A DNA stretch of 16,237 nt from JBBIGV01 sp037447335 (GTDB lineage: Bacteria; Bacteroidota; Ignavibacteria; Ignavibacteriales; Ignavibacteriaceae): assembly GCA_037447335.1 (NCBI GenBank), contig JBBIGV010000074.1, positions 1 to 16,237 of the forward strand, in the 5' to 3' direction. Of this stretch, positions 1 through 6,580 are shown piece by piece. A model generated the notes under the pieces. The model had not been told where the DNA came from. It saw nothing but the letters and a program-made list of their open reading frames with translations, and did not search any database. Position 1 is the first letter of the stretch. Each line of letters begins with the position of its first letter. The position numbers and the translations under genes are program-made.

Positions 1-24
1 TTAATCTGTCCTGCGGATGTTTTT
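1..24 (+). terminator. right half of an intrinsic terminator of a gene left of the window
   Basis: Positions 1-21 are identical to 1933-1953, which is the right arm and flank of the hairpin behind the kelch cargo gene. Here the arm (4-16, atctgtcctgcgg) is followed by a run of five T (20-24), as expected of a Rho-independent terminator. The left arm would lie outside the window. This implies a plus-strand gene ending just to the left, possibly a paralogue of the kelch cargo gene because the terminator sequence is shared. Confidence 0.5.
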
Positions 25-235
25 CTTGAAGTTTCTTGTTTATGATTTTAGTTTTAGTATGTCATTCTTTCTACCCTATGCAGTTGTTTTTCCTGAAGCA
101 TAAGCTGTATGAAAAGACGATCCCAATTTCTCAAAGACTTTTTAGAAGTAATTAAAGGGAACTTGATTTGTTTATTTAGTCAGTCAAAATCAATTAATTA
201 ACATAATTCTTTAACTTAATAAGAAGGGGAGCAAT
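25..235. other. AT-rich leader region ahead of the kelch cargo gene
   Basis: No ORF or RNA gene is recognisable here. The stretch must hold the promoter of the downstream cargo gene, but neither a clean TTTG/TAnnTTTG pair nor a good sigma70-like pair could be assigned. A good ribosome binding site (aagaagggga, 222-231) lies just before the ATG at 236. Confidence 0.4.
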
Positions 236-1900
236 ATGAAGAATTGTATTGTTTTCATTTTGTCCATTGTTCTTTTCTCAGGTTCATTTAGCCTTGCTCA
301 GGATGCAGGCATACCCGGTGCAGATTTCAATCCCAATGCCGCGCCTTACGCTTTTGTACAGGATGTTGGTGAGGATGTATTGTCCACATTGACATGGACC
401 TCTCTGGCTACTTCAGTTCCGATTTCCAGAAGCTGTATTGCATACATTAATGTTGGTGGAAATGACTATATCTATCATTTCGGTGGTGGTGCTGGCGCAC
501 AACTATCTGAAGTCAGAAGATATGATGTTGCAGCTAATACCTGGACTAACACGGGTTTTGCACCAATCCCATCAGGTATGAGTGCAGCGGCTGCAGTTAC
601 AATCGGTGATAAAATTTATATCTTCGGCGGCGAAAATGCCGCAGGACTAGGCCGAACTTATATGTACGACCCGGTTGCAAATACCTGGACTACCAAAGCA
701 AATATGCTTACCCCGGTAACTGATGCATTAGTTGTTAAACTTGTCACCGAAGATTATGTTTATGTAATCGCAGGCGGCAACGGTTTATTTGGTACTGTAG
801 TTTCTAACGCTGTTCAACTGTATAATGTGGCCACCAATACCTACACGGCAGCAACAAGCTACCCGGTTTCTGTTGCTATGCTGGGTGGTGGAATTCTTAA
901 CTATACAATTATTGCTGCTGGAGGTTGGACAGGCACTACGGGGCAGCCTGCCGCTTATAAGGGTGTAATTGATCCCACCAATTTAGCTAATATCACCTGG
1001 ACACCAATTCCAAACTATCCTGGCACTGGTGTTACAAGGATGGGAAGTCACCACGTAACTTTTGGTTCTCTACCCTCCGCTGCAGGTGTATTCTTTAGCG
1101 GCGGTGCAGTTAATGGTGCAACTTATACAGGTGGTACTTATCTCTACAATTATTGTACTGATGCATGGGAAACCCTTACTCCATCATTGTCTCAGCCAAG
1201 ATCTAACTTTAGAGGTTCCGGTTCAGGTAATAATGTTGTTCACCTTGTAGCCGGATGGATTGGTTCTGCAGTGGGAACTCATGACAGGGCTACTCTTACC
1301 GGCATTGCCGGTAATTGCTATATTCCTATTCCTGTTGAACTGGCAGCATTCAGCGCTACTGTAAGCAATGGCGATGTTATGCTCAACTGGCAAACCATTA
1401 CCGAAACAAACAATAAAGGTTTCGAAATTCAGAGAAGCTCAGAGGATGGTTTTACCTCTGTCGGTTATGTTGACGGTAGTGGAACCACTACTGAAATTCA
1501 GAACTACTCCTTTGTTGACAGAAGAGTTAATCCCGGCGAGTACTACTACAGGCTAAAACAAATTGACTTCGACGGAACTATCGCTTACTCGGATGAAATT
1601 CTTGCAGAGGTTACTCCTCCGGCTTTATTTGCTCTTAATCAGAACTTCCCGAATCCATTCAACCCATCAACCACAATTCGTTTCCAGGTTGCAGTTGAAA
1701 GTGATATAACTTTGAAAGTGTTCAACGTGCTTGGACAGGAAGTTGCAAATGTTCTCAATTCAAAGATTGAAGCAGGATTCCACGAAGTGCTGTTCGATGC
1801 AAGCGGATTGAACAGCGGCGTTTATTTCTATCAGCTTCAGGCAAGAGGTGTTGATGGAAAGGACTATAACTCAACTAAGAAGATGCTGCTAACGAAATAA
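236..1900 (+). CDS. secreted kelch-repeat beta-propeller protein with T9SS type A sorting domain
   Basis: A 554-aa exported protein. Residues 1-21 form a signal peptide (hydrophobic core, cleavage near SLA-Q), so it enters the Sec pathway. Residues about 66-355 carry kelch/galactose-oxidase-like blades, seen as repeated units such as IYHFGGG, YDVAANTW, IYIFGGE and YDPVANTW. Residues about 366-460 form a fibronectin III-like domain (LNWQT, FEIQRS, YYYRLKQIDFDG). Residues about 463-554 are a T9SS type A C-terminal sorting domain: NFPNPFNPST at 470-479, SGVYFYQL at 527-534, and a basic end (KKMLLTK). By family knowledge such domains send proteins through the T9SS to the cell surface or medium and are usually removed. 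The propeller may bind glycans or proteins; no enzyme activity can be assigned. The start is supported by a purine-rich ribosome site (aagaagggga) 4 nt upstream. The gene appears monocistronic, with a hairpin directly downstream. Confidence 0.88.
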   Translation: MKNCIVFILSIVLFSGSFSLAQDAGIPGADFNPNAAPYAFVQDVGEDVLSTLTWTSLATSVPISRSCIAYINVGGNDYIYHFGGGAGAQLSEVRRYDVAANTWTNTGFAPIPSGMSAAAAVTIGDKIYIFGGENAAGLGRTYMYDPVANTWTTKANMLTPVTDALVVKLVTEDYVYVIAGGNGLFGTVVSNAVQLYNVATNTYTAATSYPVSVAMLGGGILNYTIIAAGGWTGTTGQPAAYKGVIDPTNLANITWTPIPNYPGTGVTRMGSHHVTFGSLPSAAGVFFSGGAVNGATYTGGTYLYNYCTDAWETLTPSLSQPRSNFRGSGSGNNVVHLVAGWIGSAVGTHDRATLTGIAGNCYIPIPVELAAFSATVSNGDVMLNWQTITETNNKGFEIQRSSEDGFTSVGYVDGSGTTTEIQNYSFVDRRVNPGEYYYRLKQIDFDGTIAYSDEILAEVTPPALFALNQNFPNPFNPSTTIRFQVAVESDITLKVFNVLGQEVANVLNSKIEAGFHEVLFDASGLNSGVYFYQLQARGVDGKDYNSTKKMLLTK

Positions 1901-1917
1901 AATAATTATCTTCGTCA

Positions 1918-1948
1918 CCGTAGGACAGATCATTAATCTGTCCTGCGG
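1918..1948 (+). terminator. hairpin behind the kelch cargo gene
   Basis: Arms 1918-1930 (ccgtaggacagat) and 1936-1948 (atctgtcctgcgg) pair over 13 bp with one G-U wobble around a 5-nt loop. It starts 17 nt after the stop codon. The following sequence (atgttattaatt) is only moderately T-rich, so termination may be weaker than for the copy at the left edge, which has five T in a row. Confidence 0.65.
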
Positions 1949-1980
1949 ATGTTATTAATTGACATTTAATCAATTCTTAA

Positions 1981-2012
1981 TTTCATTTCCCTATCCATGA
2001 AATTTATATTTG
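1981..2012 (+). promoter_or_regulatory. probable Bacteroidota-type promoter for the exported-protein/SET pair
   Basis: An exact TAnnTTTG -7 element (tatatttg, 2005-2012) is preceded at 20 nt by tttc (1981-1984), three of four matches to the TTTG -33 element. Transcription would start near 2018-2022, giving a leader of about 100 nt before the ATG at 2122. That leader holds two copies of gtttaaa 12 nt apart (around 2063-2081), of unknown meaning. Confidence 0.45.
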
Positions 2013-2121
2013 TTCTACGTCCGTGAACTATTCATAGTACTCTGGGTAATTATTACTGAACCGTTTAAACTCTCGTTTAAAATGTTTATTTTCGTGCCGT
2101 CAATTCTTAAAATAAATCAAA

Positions 2122-2559
2122 ATGACAATGAAATTTTTTGTTCTTTTATTCACAGTTTTCACATACTTAATTTTCCCGCAAAGCGAATACCACAGGTGGA
2201 AGCCGCTTATACTTACCGATAATCAAAAAGCATGGTACGATGCCGCATCCTTTACAAATGTTGAGGATAATGTTTTACGTGTGTGGGTGCTTCAAATGCA
2301 CCGCCCTCCTCTTATGTTTGAGGGTATTAAGGGCGACATCTACCGTTCAAAAACCCTTTATGCAATAAATCTTTCAGATGCCCGTTATGGAATAATGACG
2401 GTAGTCTATTACAGCGTAGAGAACAGGGAAATTTTTAGATTTAACTACGAACTCGCCACTGTAGAAAAAAACACATTGTTCGTTTACCCTGTAACAGAAA
2501 ATTCAACCCTTCACGAAGTAATTAAAGAGTATATGAAAACCCAGGCAGGCAGCAGATGA
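2122..2559 (+). CDS. small exported protein, possibly surface-adhesin E-like
   Basis: A 145-aa protein with an N-terminal signal peptide (hydrophobic residues about 4-18; cleavage near FPQ-S), so periplasmic or secreted. The mature part has a W at 26, WYD at 38-40 (AWYDAASF), VWV at 54-56, then alternating hydrophobic beta-strand segments (YGIMTVVYYS, IFRFNYEL) and a final helix (HEVIKEYMKT). This order (W, yD, vWv, late strands) recalls the small surface-adhesin protein E-type domains of other Gram-negatives, but the match is by eye and the function is unknown. There is no evident Shine-Dalgarno; an ATG two codons downstream (2128) is an equally possible start. Its stop overlaps the start of the SET-domain gene (ATGA at 2556-2559), so the two are probably translationally coupled. 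Confidence 0.7.
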   Translation: MTMKFFVLLFTVFTYLIFPQSEYHRWKPLILTDNQKAWYDAASFTNVEDNVLRVWVLQMHRPPLMFEGIKGDIYRSKTLYAINLSDARYGIMTVVYYSVENREIFRFNYELATVEKNTLFVYPVTENSTLHEVIKEYMKTQAGSR

Positions 2560-2954
2560 CAGAAGCAGAAATCGAATTTGAAAAATTTGTTTTTGTGCGT
2601 GAATCATTTATACATGGCAGCGGGGTTTTTACTTCTGTGGATATACCACAAGGCTCATTGATTATGTTCATCCGGGGAGAGGTGATCTCAGGAGATGAAT
2701 GTGAGCGGCGTGAAGAGGAAGAAGGCAATGTATATATCTTCTGGAACGGCGACGATACATATATTGATACTTCTTCAACAGATAAAATCAAGTATATAAA
2801 TCATAATTGTGATTATAACTGCGATGTGGTGGGGAATGATGAATTTAGTCTGATGCTTATAGCGTACCGGCATATTAAAGCCGGTGAAGAATTAACTATT
2901 GACTACGGCTACGAAGAGATTTACGAATATTGTCAATGCAGGTTGTGCGCCTGA
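2556..2954 (+). CDS. SET-domain protein-lysine methyltransferase with post-SET zinc motif
   Basis: A 132-aa cytoplasmic protein that is almost entirely a minimal SET domain. Diagnostic motifs appear in order: GSGVF at 21-25 (SAM-binding N-terminal motif), YINHNCDYNC at 80-89 (the NH-C core that forms the SET pseudoknot and SAM pocket), and GEELTIDYGYE at 110-120 with the catalytic Tyr. A post-SET Cys cluster follows (C126, C128, C131) which, with C85, would bind one zinc. SET enzymes transfer methyl from S-adenosylmethionine to lysines of proteins; bacterial members are poorly characterised and the substrate here is unknown. It overlaps the upstream exported-protein gene by 4 nt. No signal peptide is present, so the two products act in different compartments unless the substrate is modified before export. 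Confidence 0.85.
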   Translation: MTEAEIEFEKFVFVRESFIHGSGVFTSVDIPQGSLIMFIRGEVISGDECERREEEEGNVYIFWNGDDTYIDTSSTDKIKYINHNCDYNCDVVGNDEFSLMLIAYRHIKAGEELTIDYGYEEIYEYCQCRLCA

Positions 2955-3024
2955 ATTCTTTGGTGAGGACATATACAATCAAACTTTAATATCTTCAGTA
3001 AAATCGTGTTAGCTTATCACCCGG
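2955..3024. other. short convergent spacer between SET gene and typA
   Basis: This is the 70-nt gap between two converging genes. No convincing stem-loop with a T tract was found for either strand. Confidence 0.4.
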
Positions 3025-4866
3025 TTAAACTACAATTTCTGATTCCTTTTTCAGCGCAAGCTTAGCGTTCTTCCTGTCAAGTTCCGTAAGATATTTTTTC
3101 CTTATCCTGATACTTTGCGGAGTAACCTCAACAAGCTCATCATCGCTGATCCACTCTATAGCTTGTTCCAGAGTTAATAAAGTTGGCGGTTCAAGTTTAA
3201 TAGCTTCATCAGCGCCGGCAGCTCTGAAGTTTGTAAGCTGTTTTGTTTTTGTCACATTAACAAACATATCGCTGCTCCTTGAGTTTTCTCCAACCACCAT
3301 ACCCTCATAAACACCTATGCCAGGTTCAATAAAAAATACTGATCTTTCCTGCAGCTTAAACATTGCATACGAGGATGCAATACCTGTTTCCATAGCAACC
3401 AAAGCGCCTTTTTGCCGGTGAGTAATTTCACCTTTAAACGGTTCGTAAGAGTGGAAGTTATGATGGAGAATCCCTGTCCCCCTTGTGTCAGTTAAGAATT
3501 CGGGACGGTAGCCAATCAATCCTCTTGACGGTACGAAAAACTCCAGCCGGGTACTATCGCCTATTGTGATCATATTTTTCATTTCAGCTTTACGCTTCCC
3601 AAGCTTCTCGATCACAACTCCGACATAATCTTCCGGAACGTCAATTATTACATGTTCAATGGGTTCACAGATAACATCCTGTATACGTTTGGTTATAACT
3701 TCCGGTTTACTAAGTTGAAGTTCGTATCCCTCGCGGCGCATATTTTCTATCAGAATAGCCAGGTGCAGTTCCCCCCTGCCGCTGACCTTAAATGCATCGG
3801 GAGAATCTGTCATTTCAACTCTCAGGCTAACATTGGATTTTAATTCGCGGGATAGTCGTTCACTTATATTTCTTGTTGTAACGTATTTACCTTCCTGACC
3901 GGCAAAGGGAGAATTGTTTACTATAAAATTCATTGTTAACGTTGGATCGTCAACCGAAACATAAGGAAGCGCTTCAGGCAGATCAGGGGCTGCAATCGTA
4001 TCTCCGATATCAACATCTTCAAGACCGGCGATGGCGCCTATATCACCTGCAGATAATTCAGAAGTATCTACTCTCTTGATATTTTCAAAAGAGTATAACT
4101 TTGTAATCTTTGCTTGCAGATTATTTCCAATTCTTGGAATTAGTATAACCTGATCTCCTGTTTTTAATGAACCGCTGTGCACTCTGCCAATCCCGATCCT
4201 GCCCAGGTAATCATTGTAATCAATTGCAGAAATCAGCATTCTGAACGGGGCATTTGTATCTGCAGCAGGCGGCGGAACTTTTTCGGTTATGATTTCAAAA
4301 AGAGGAATCAGGTTGTTGTTATCATCTTCAGGATTGAGTTTTGCAATCCCTTCTTTTGCGATAGTATATACAAACGGAAAGTCAAGCTGCTCTTCAGAGG
4401 CGCCAAGAGAAACAAAAAGATCAAAGACCTCGTTCAGAACTTCATTCGGTCGTGCATCTTTTCTGTCTATTTTATTTATAACCACAATTGGTTTGAGATT
4501 TAAATCGAGAGATTTCTTAAGTACAAAACGTGTTTGGGGAAGCGGACCTTCGGCAGCATCAACAAGAAGCAAAACGCCATCCACCATTCTGAGGGTTCTT
4601 TCAACTTCGCCTCCGAAGTCGGCATGTCCGGGAGTGTCAACAATATTTATTTTCAGATCCTTATATCTCACGCTCAGATTTTTTGCAAGGATAGTTATTC
4701 CCCTCTCCTTCTCAAGTGCGTTCGAATCCATTATTCTTTTTTCCACCTGTTGGTTTTCTCTGAATGCGCCGGTTTGTTTCAGCATAAAATCAACCAGTGT
4801 GGTTTTACCATGATCTACGTGGGCAATGATAGCAATATTTCTTATGTTTTCTTTTATGTTACTCAC
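3025..4866 (-). CDS. typA: ribosome-associated translational GTPase TypA/BipA
   Basis: A 613-aa protein of the normal length for TypA/BipA, an EF-G-like GTPase that binds the 70S ribosome near the A site and assists large-subunit assembly and stress adaptation. The G domain (about 1-200) shows G1 AHVDHGKT (15-22), G2 RGITI (55-59), G3 DTPGH (77-81) and G4 NKID (131-134). The G5 position reads TIA (168-170) rather than the usual SA(L/K). The translation-factor beta-barrel domain II follows (about 205-290), then the EF-G III/V-like parts (RGELHLAILIENMRREGYE at 364-382, PSRGLIGYR at 446-454) and the TypA-specific C-terminal domain with TNFRAAG and SIRIRKKYL. The start codon is GTG (4864-4866), with an AAGGA site 8 nt upstream on the minus strand. 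A Bacteroidota-type promoter lies at 4897-4927. Confidence 0.97.
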   Translation of the reverse strand: MSNIKENIRNIAIIAHVDHGKTTLVDFMLKQTGAFRENQQVEKRIMDSNALEKERGITILAKNLSVRYKDLKINIVDTPGHADFGGEVERTLRMVDGVLLLVDAAEGPLPQTRFVLKKSLDLNLKPIVVINKIDRKDARPNEVLNEVFDLFVSLGASEEQLDFPFVYTIAKEGIAKLNPEDDNNNLIPLFEIITEKVPPPAADTNAPFRMLISAIDYNDYLGRIGIGRVHSGSLKTGDQVILIPRIGNNLQAKITKLYSFENIKRVDTSELSAGDIGAIAGLEDVDIGDTIAAPDLPEALPYVSVDDPTLTMNFIVNNSPFAGQEGKYVTTRNISERLSRELKSNVSLRVEMTDSPDAFKVSGRGELHLAILIENMRREGYELQLSKPEVITKRIQDVICEPIEHVIIDVPEDYVGVVIEKLGKRKAEMKNMITIGDSTRLEFFVPSRGLIGYRPEFLTDTRGTGILHHNFHSYEPFKGEITHRQKGALVAMETGIASSYAMFKLQERSVFFIEPGIGVYEGMVVGENSRSSDMFVNVTKTKQLTNFRAAGADEAIKLEPPTLLTLEQAIEWISDDELVEVTPQSIRIRKKYLTELDRKNAKLALKKESEIVV

Positions 4867-4896
4867 TAATTTTCCTTACTGTTAAAAATTGAAGCG

Positions 4897-4927
4897 CAAA
4901 TATAAGTATCCGATGAAGCATAACAAA
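4897..4927 (-). promoter_or_regulatory. Bacteroidota-type promoter of typA
   Basis: On the minus strand TTTG (4924-4927) is followed after exactly 19 nt by TATATTTG (4897-4904), a full match to the -33 TTTG / -7 TAnnTTTG consensus of the Bacteroidota housekeeping sigma factor. Transcription would begin about 20-25 nt before the GTG start codon, so the leader is short. Confidence 0.75.
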
Positions 4928-5037
4928 GCGGAGTGTATTCGTCATACACCGGCAGGTTGATAATAAAGTATCAATCAAATTACGCGGATTTGTTAGTGCC
5001 GAATTAATATATTATTTAAGAACAGCGCAAACCAATT

Positions 5038-5043
5038 TATAAT
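5038..5043 (+). promoter_or_regulatory. possible -10 element for the RNA methyltransferase gene
   Basis: A perfect TATAAT lies 75 nt before the ATG at 5118, but the -35 position at 17 nt (tttaag) matches poorly and no TAnnTTTG was found. It may be chance in AT-rich DNA. Confidence 0.25.
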
Positions 5044-5117
5044 TTGAATGTCTTGTCTTTCCGTTACGATTCATTATCGTTAATTTTAGCCGATCAAAAA
5101 ATATTTTATTAAACAAA

Positions 5118-5672
5118 ATGAAAAAACTCACCCACGAAGAAATCTCGCGAAACAGAAGCACACTTGAAACACTTCACAAAGTAAAAAAGCTGCCGGTTTA
5201 TGTTGTGTTGAACAGTATAAGAAGCACATACAATGTGGGTTCAATTTTCAGAACTTCTGATGGAGCAATGATCGAAAAGCTTTATTTGTGCGGTTACACA
5301 CCTTACCCGCCAAAAGAAGGTTTAACCTCCGGCAAAAAAGAAATTCTGAAAACAGCTCTCGGCGCTACCGATAGTGTAAACTGGGAATATGTGAAAGACC
5401 CGAAAGAAGTATTACTCAGGCTCAAATCAGAAGGCATAAAAATATGCGCTCTTGAGCTTACCGATGACAGTAAACCTTACTACAACTTTAGTAAAAACGA
5501 TTTCCCGCTTTGCCTTGTTGTAGGAAACGAAATAACAGGAGTTTCGCAGGAGTTAATTGACCTTTGCGAATTAGCAATTCAGATACCGCAATATGGAATT
5601 AAGCAGTCGCTCAATGTTGCTGTTGCTTATGGGATAGCAGTGTTTGAAATGAGGAAGATATTTGATTTGTAA
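5118..5672 (+). CDS. TrmH/SpoU-family RNA 2'-O-ribose methyltransferase
   Basis: A 184-aa SPOUT-class enzyme that would transfer methyl from SAM to a ribose 2'-OH in tRNA or rRNA. All three SpoU motifs are visible. Motif 1 is at 32-47 (NSIRSTYNVGSIFRTS), with the conserved N32, the putative catalytic R35 and N39. Motif 2 is at 134-147 (VVGNEITGVSQELI). Motif 3 is at 156-174 (IPQYGIKQSLNVAVAYGIA) and contributes to the trefoil knot that binds SAM. The protein is shorter than TrmH or RlmB of Escherichia coli and lacks the extra N-terminal substrate-binding domain of RlmB, so the exact target cannot be read from sequence. The leader before the ATG is A/T-rich without Shine-Dalgarno, as often in this phylum. 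It diverges from typA across a 251-nt gap. Confidence 0.9.
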   Translation: MKKLTHEEISRNRSTLETLHKVKKLPVYVVLNSIRSTYNVGSIFRTSDGAMIEKLYLCGYTPYPPKEGLTSGKKEILKTALGATDSVNWEYVKDPKEVLLRLKSEGIKICALELTDDSKPYYNFSKNDFPLCLVVGNEITGVSQELIDLCELAIQIPQYGIKQSLNVAVAYGIAVFEMRKIFDL

Positions 5673-5754
5673 AAAGAAATGTTTTGAGGCAACGGCTCCA
5701 CTGTGAATATTGTTCATAAAATATAGAGTATCCTGAGAGAGACTTAAAACATTT

Positions 5755-6027
5755 TTAATATACTTCGTCATGAGTTCCAATATCAACCGGGACGATTTTA
5801 TTATCTTCAATCAGAAAAATAATTGTCATTCGGTAAGAGATATTAACATATCCAGAATAAAGTTCAGATAATTTCCCCCGAAGTTTATGCAGTCGTAAAG
5901 ATGGATGAAATGGATTTAATTCGAGAAGTTTTAACGTCTTTTCATATTGGGAAATTAATTCGGGATGTTTAGAAAAATATTTTTTAACCCGTTTAATATA
6001 GCTGTGAGTATAAATTATCTCAGCCAC
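5755..6027 (-). CDS. RelE/ParE-superfamily toxin (YafQ-like mRNA interferase)
   Basis: A 90-aa basic protein of typical RelE-superfamily size. The C-terminal half carries the family pattern: LHKLRGKL (46-53), a central SYR (64-66) and the final GTHDEVY (84-90), whose His is the likely catalytic residue in YafQ-like ribosome-dependent RNases. The N-terminal half is two helices (residues about 8-37). It starts with GTG (6025-6027) inside the end of the antitoxin gene (8-nt overlap), in the order antitoxin first, typical of type II pairs. A purine-rich stretch (gaagagaatg) upstream within the antitoxin gene can serve as ribosome site. RNA cleavage versus gyrase poisoning (ParE) cannot be decided from sequence, but the terminal H-D-E-V-Y favours an RNase. 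Confidence 0.88.
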   Translation of the reverse strand: MAEIIYTHSYIKRVKKYFSKHPELISQYEKTLKLLELNPFHPSLRLHKLRGKLSELYSGYVNISYRMTIIFLIEDNKIVPVDIGTHDEVY

Positions 6028-6277
6028 TTTTCATTCTCTTCAGGTGTTTCGCAACTGATTCCTTTACAAATTTGCCTTCCTTTATTTCTTTTTTTGTCTC
6101 AACTAAAGCAGCTTCAAGTTCACAATCACGAAGATAATTATATTTTTCAATAGGCAGGAGGACATATTTATTTTTCCCTCTGACTGTAATAATAACTTCG
6201 CTGCTTTCATTCATTTCTTCTTCCAGAATTGAAATTCCTTTTGTTTTCAAATCATTTGCTGTTATAACGTGCGGCAT
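6020..6277 (-). CDS. Phd/YefM-family antitoxin
   Basis: An 85-aa protein with the Phd/YefM N-terminal DNA-binding and dimerisation fold. It begins MPHVITANDLKTKG, continues with a strand-helix-strand pattern (SEVIITVRGKNKYVLLPIEKY), and ends in a charged, probably unfolded tail (55-85) that would wrap and neutralise the toxin. It precedes and overlaps the toxin gene by 8 nt. An AAGGA site lies about 9 nt before the ATG. The promoter and an inverted repeat lie immediately upstream (6286-6334), which fits the known autorepression of such operons by the antitoxin or toxin-antitoxin complex. Confidence 0.87.
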   Translation of the reverse strand: MPHVITANDLKTKGISILEEEMNESSEVIITVRGKNKYVLLPIEKYNYLRDCELEAALVETKKEIKEGKFVKESVAKHLKRMKSG

Positions 6278-6285
6278 ATTAATAA

Positions 6286-6334
6286 TCCTTTTAATAGTGT
6301 GATTAATAATACTAAAAGGAGTCTATATTAACAA
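6286..6334 (-). promoter_or_regulatory. promoter and probable autoregulatory operator of the toxin-antitoxin operon
   Basis: On the minus strand a -35-like TTGTTA (6329-6334) and a -10-like TATTAT (6306-6311) are separated by exactly 17 nt. An 8-bp inverted repeat, tcctttta (6286-6293) and taaaagga (6313-6320), brackets the -10 box, with one arm inside the promoter spacer. A repressor dimer or tetramer bound there would block RNA polymerase. The arm nearest the gene also supplies the ribosome site of the antitoxin. Confidence 0.5.
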
Positions 6335-6580
6335 CTTCTAAAATAATTACTCACGTTACGCAAAATAGAGAGATGACATCTTTTATAAAGAAAATAAATA
6401 CTCATTATTTAAATATTTTTATTCGAGAAGTGAATTAAACACTGAAAACGAAATAAGATTTAACATTAGTTTAGCGGGGTCAGGATTTTTCTGAATCAGA
6501 ATATCCAGCCTTCAGTTTGAAAGAAATAAGAAAATTGAACTGAAATATTATCCGGATTATGTTATGTCTATGAAAATGGA
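6335..6580. other. non-coding gap between the toxin-antitoxin operon and the AlbA_2 gene
   Basis: Together with the promoter region this gap is 303 nt (6278-6580). It is AT-rich. I see no RNA gene and no strong terminator for the operon ending at 6581. A 10-bp stem with two wobble pairs (6511-6520 with 6535-6544) has a 14-nt loop and no T tract. A 29-codon plus-strand stretch ending at 6584 looks faintly protein-like but has no start. Confidence 0.4.

Noticed and set aside
2522..2791. Minus-strand 89-codon ORF opposite the SET gene
   Set aside because: The plus frame has all SET motifs; the minus frame is Ser-rich with no domain.
3652..4869. Several plus-strand ORFs of 63-174 codons opposite typA
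   Set aside because: They are antisense to an intact conserved gene, have low-complexity or unlikely compositions and no ribosome sites; they are shadows of the typA reading frame.
5066..5080. Small inverted repeat acgat-5 nt-atcgt upstream of the RNA methyltransferase gene
   Set aside because: Five-base arms are expected by chance in such a gap; no second copy elsewhere supports an operator.
5677..5754. Inverted repeat aaatgtttt / aaaacattt between the converging RNA methyltransferase and toxin genes
   Set aside because: The 60-nt loop and AT-only arms make a working bidirectional terminator unlikely.
5571..5810. Minus-strand 79-codon ORF between the toxin gene and the RNA methyltransferase gene
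   Set aside because: It overlaps both real genes in other frames, and its protein has no recognisable features.
6511..6544. Stem of 10 bp behind the AlbA_2 gene
   Set aside because: It contains two wobble pairs, a 14-nt loop and no T tract on the relevant strand, so it was not called a terminator.
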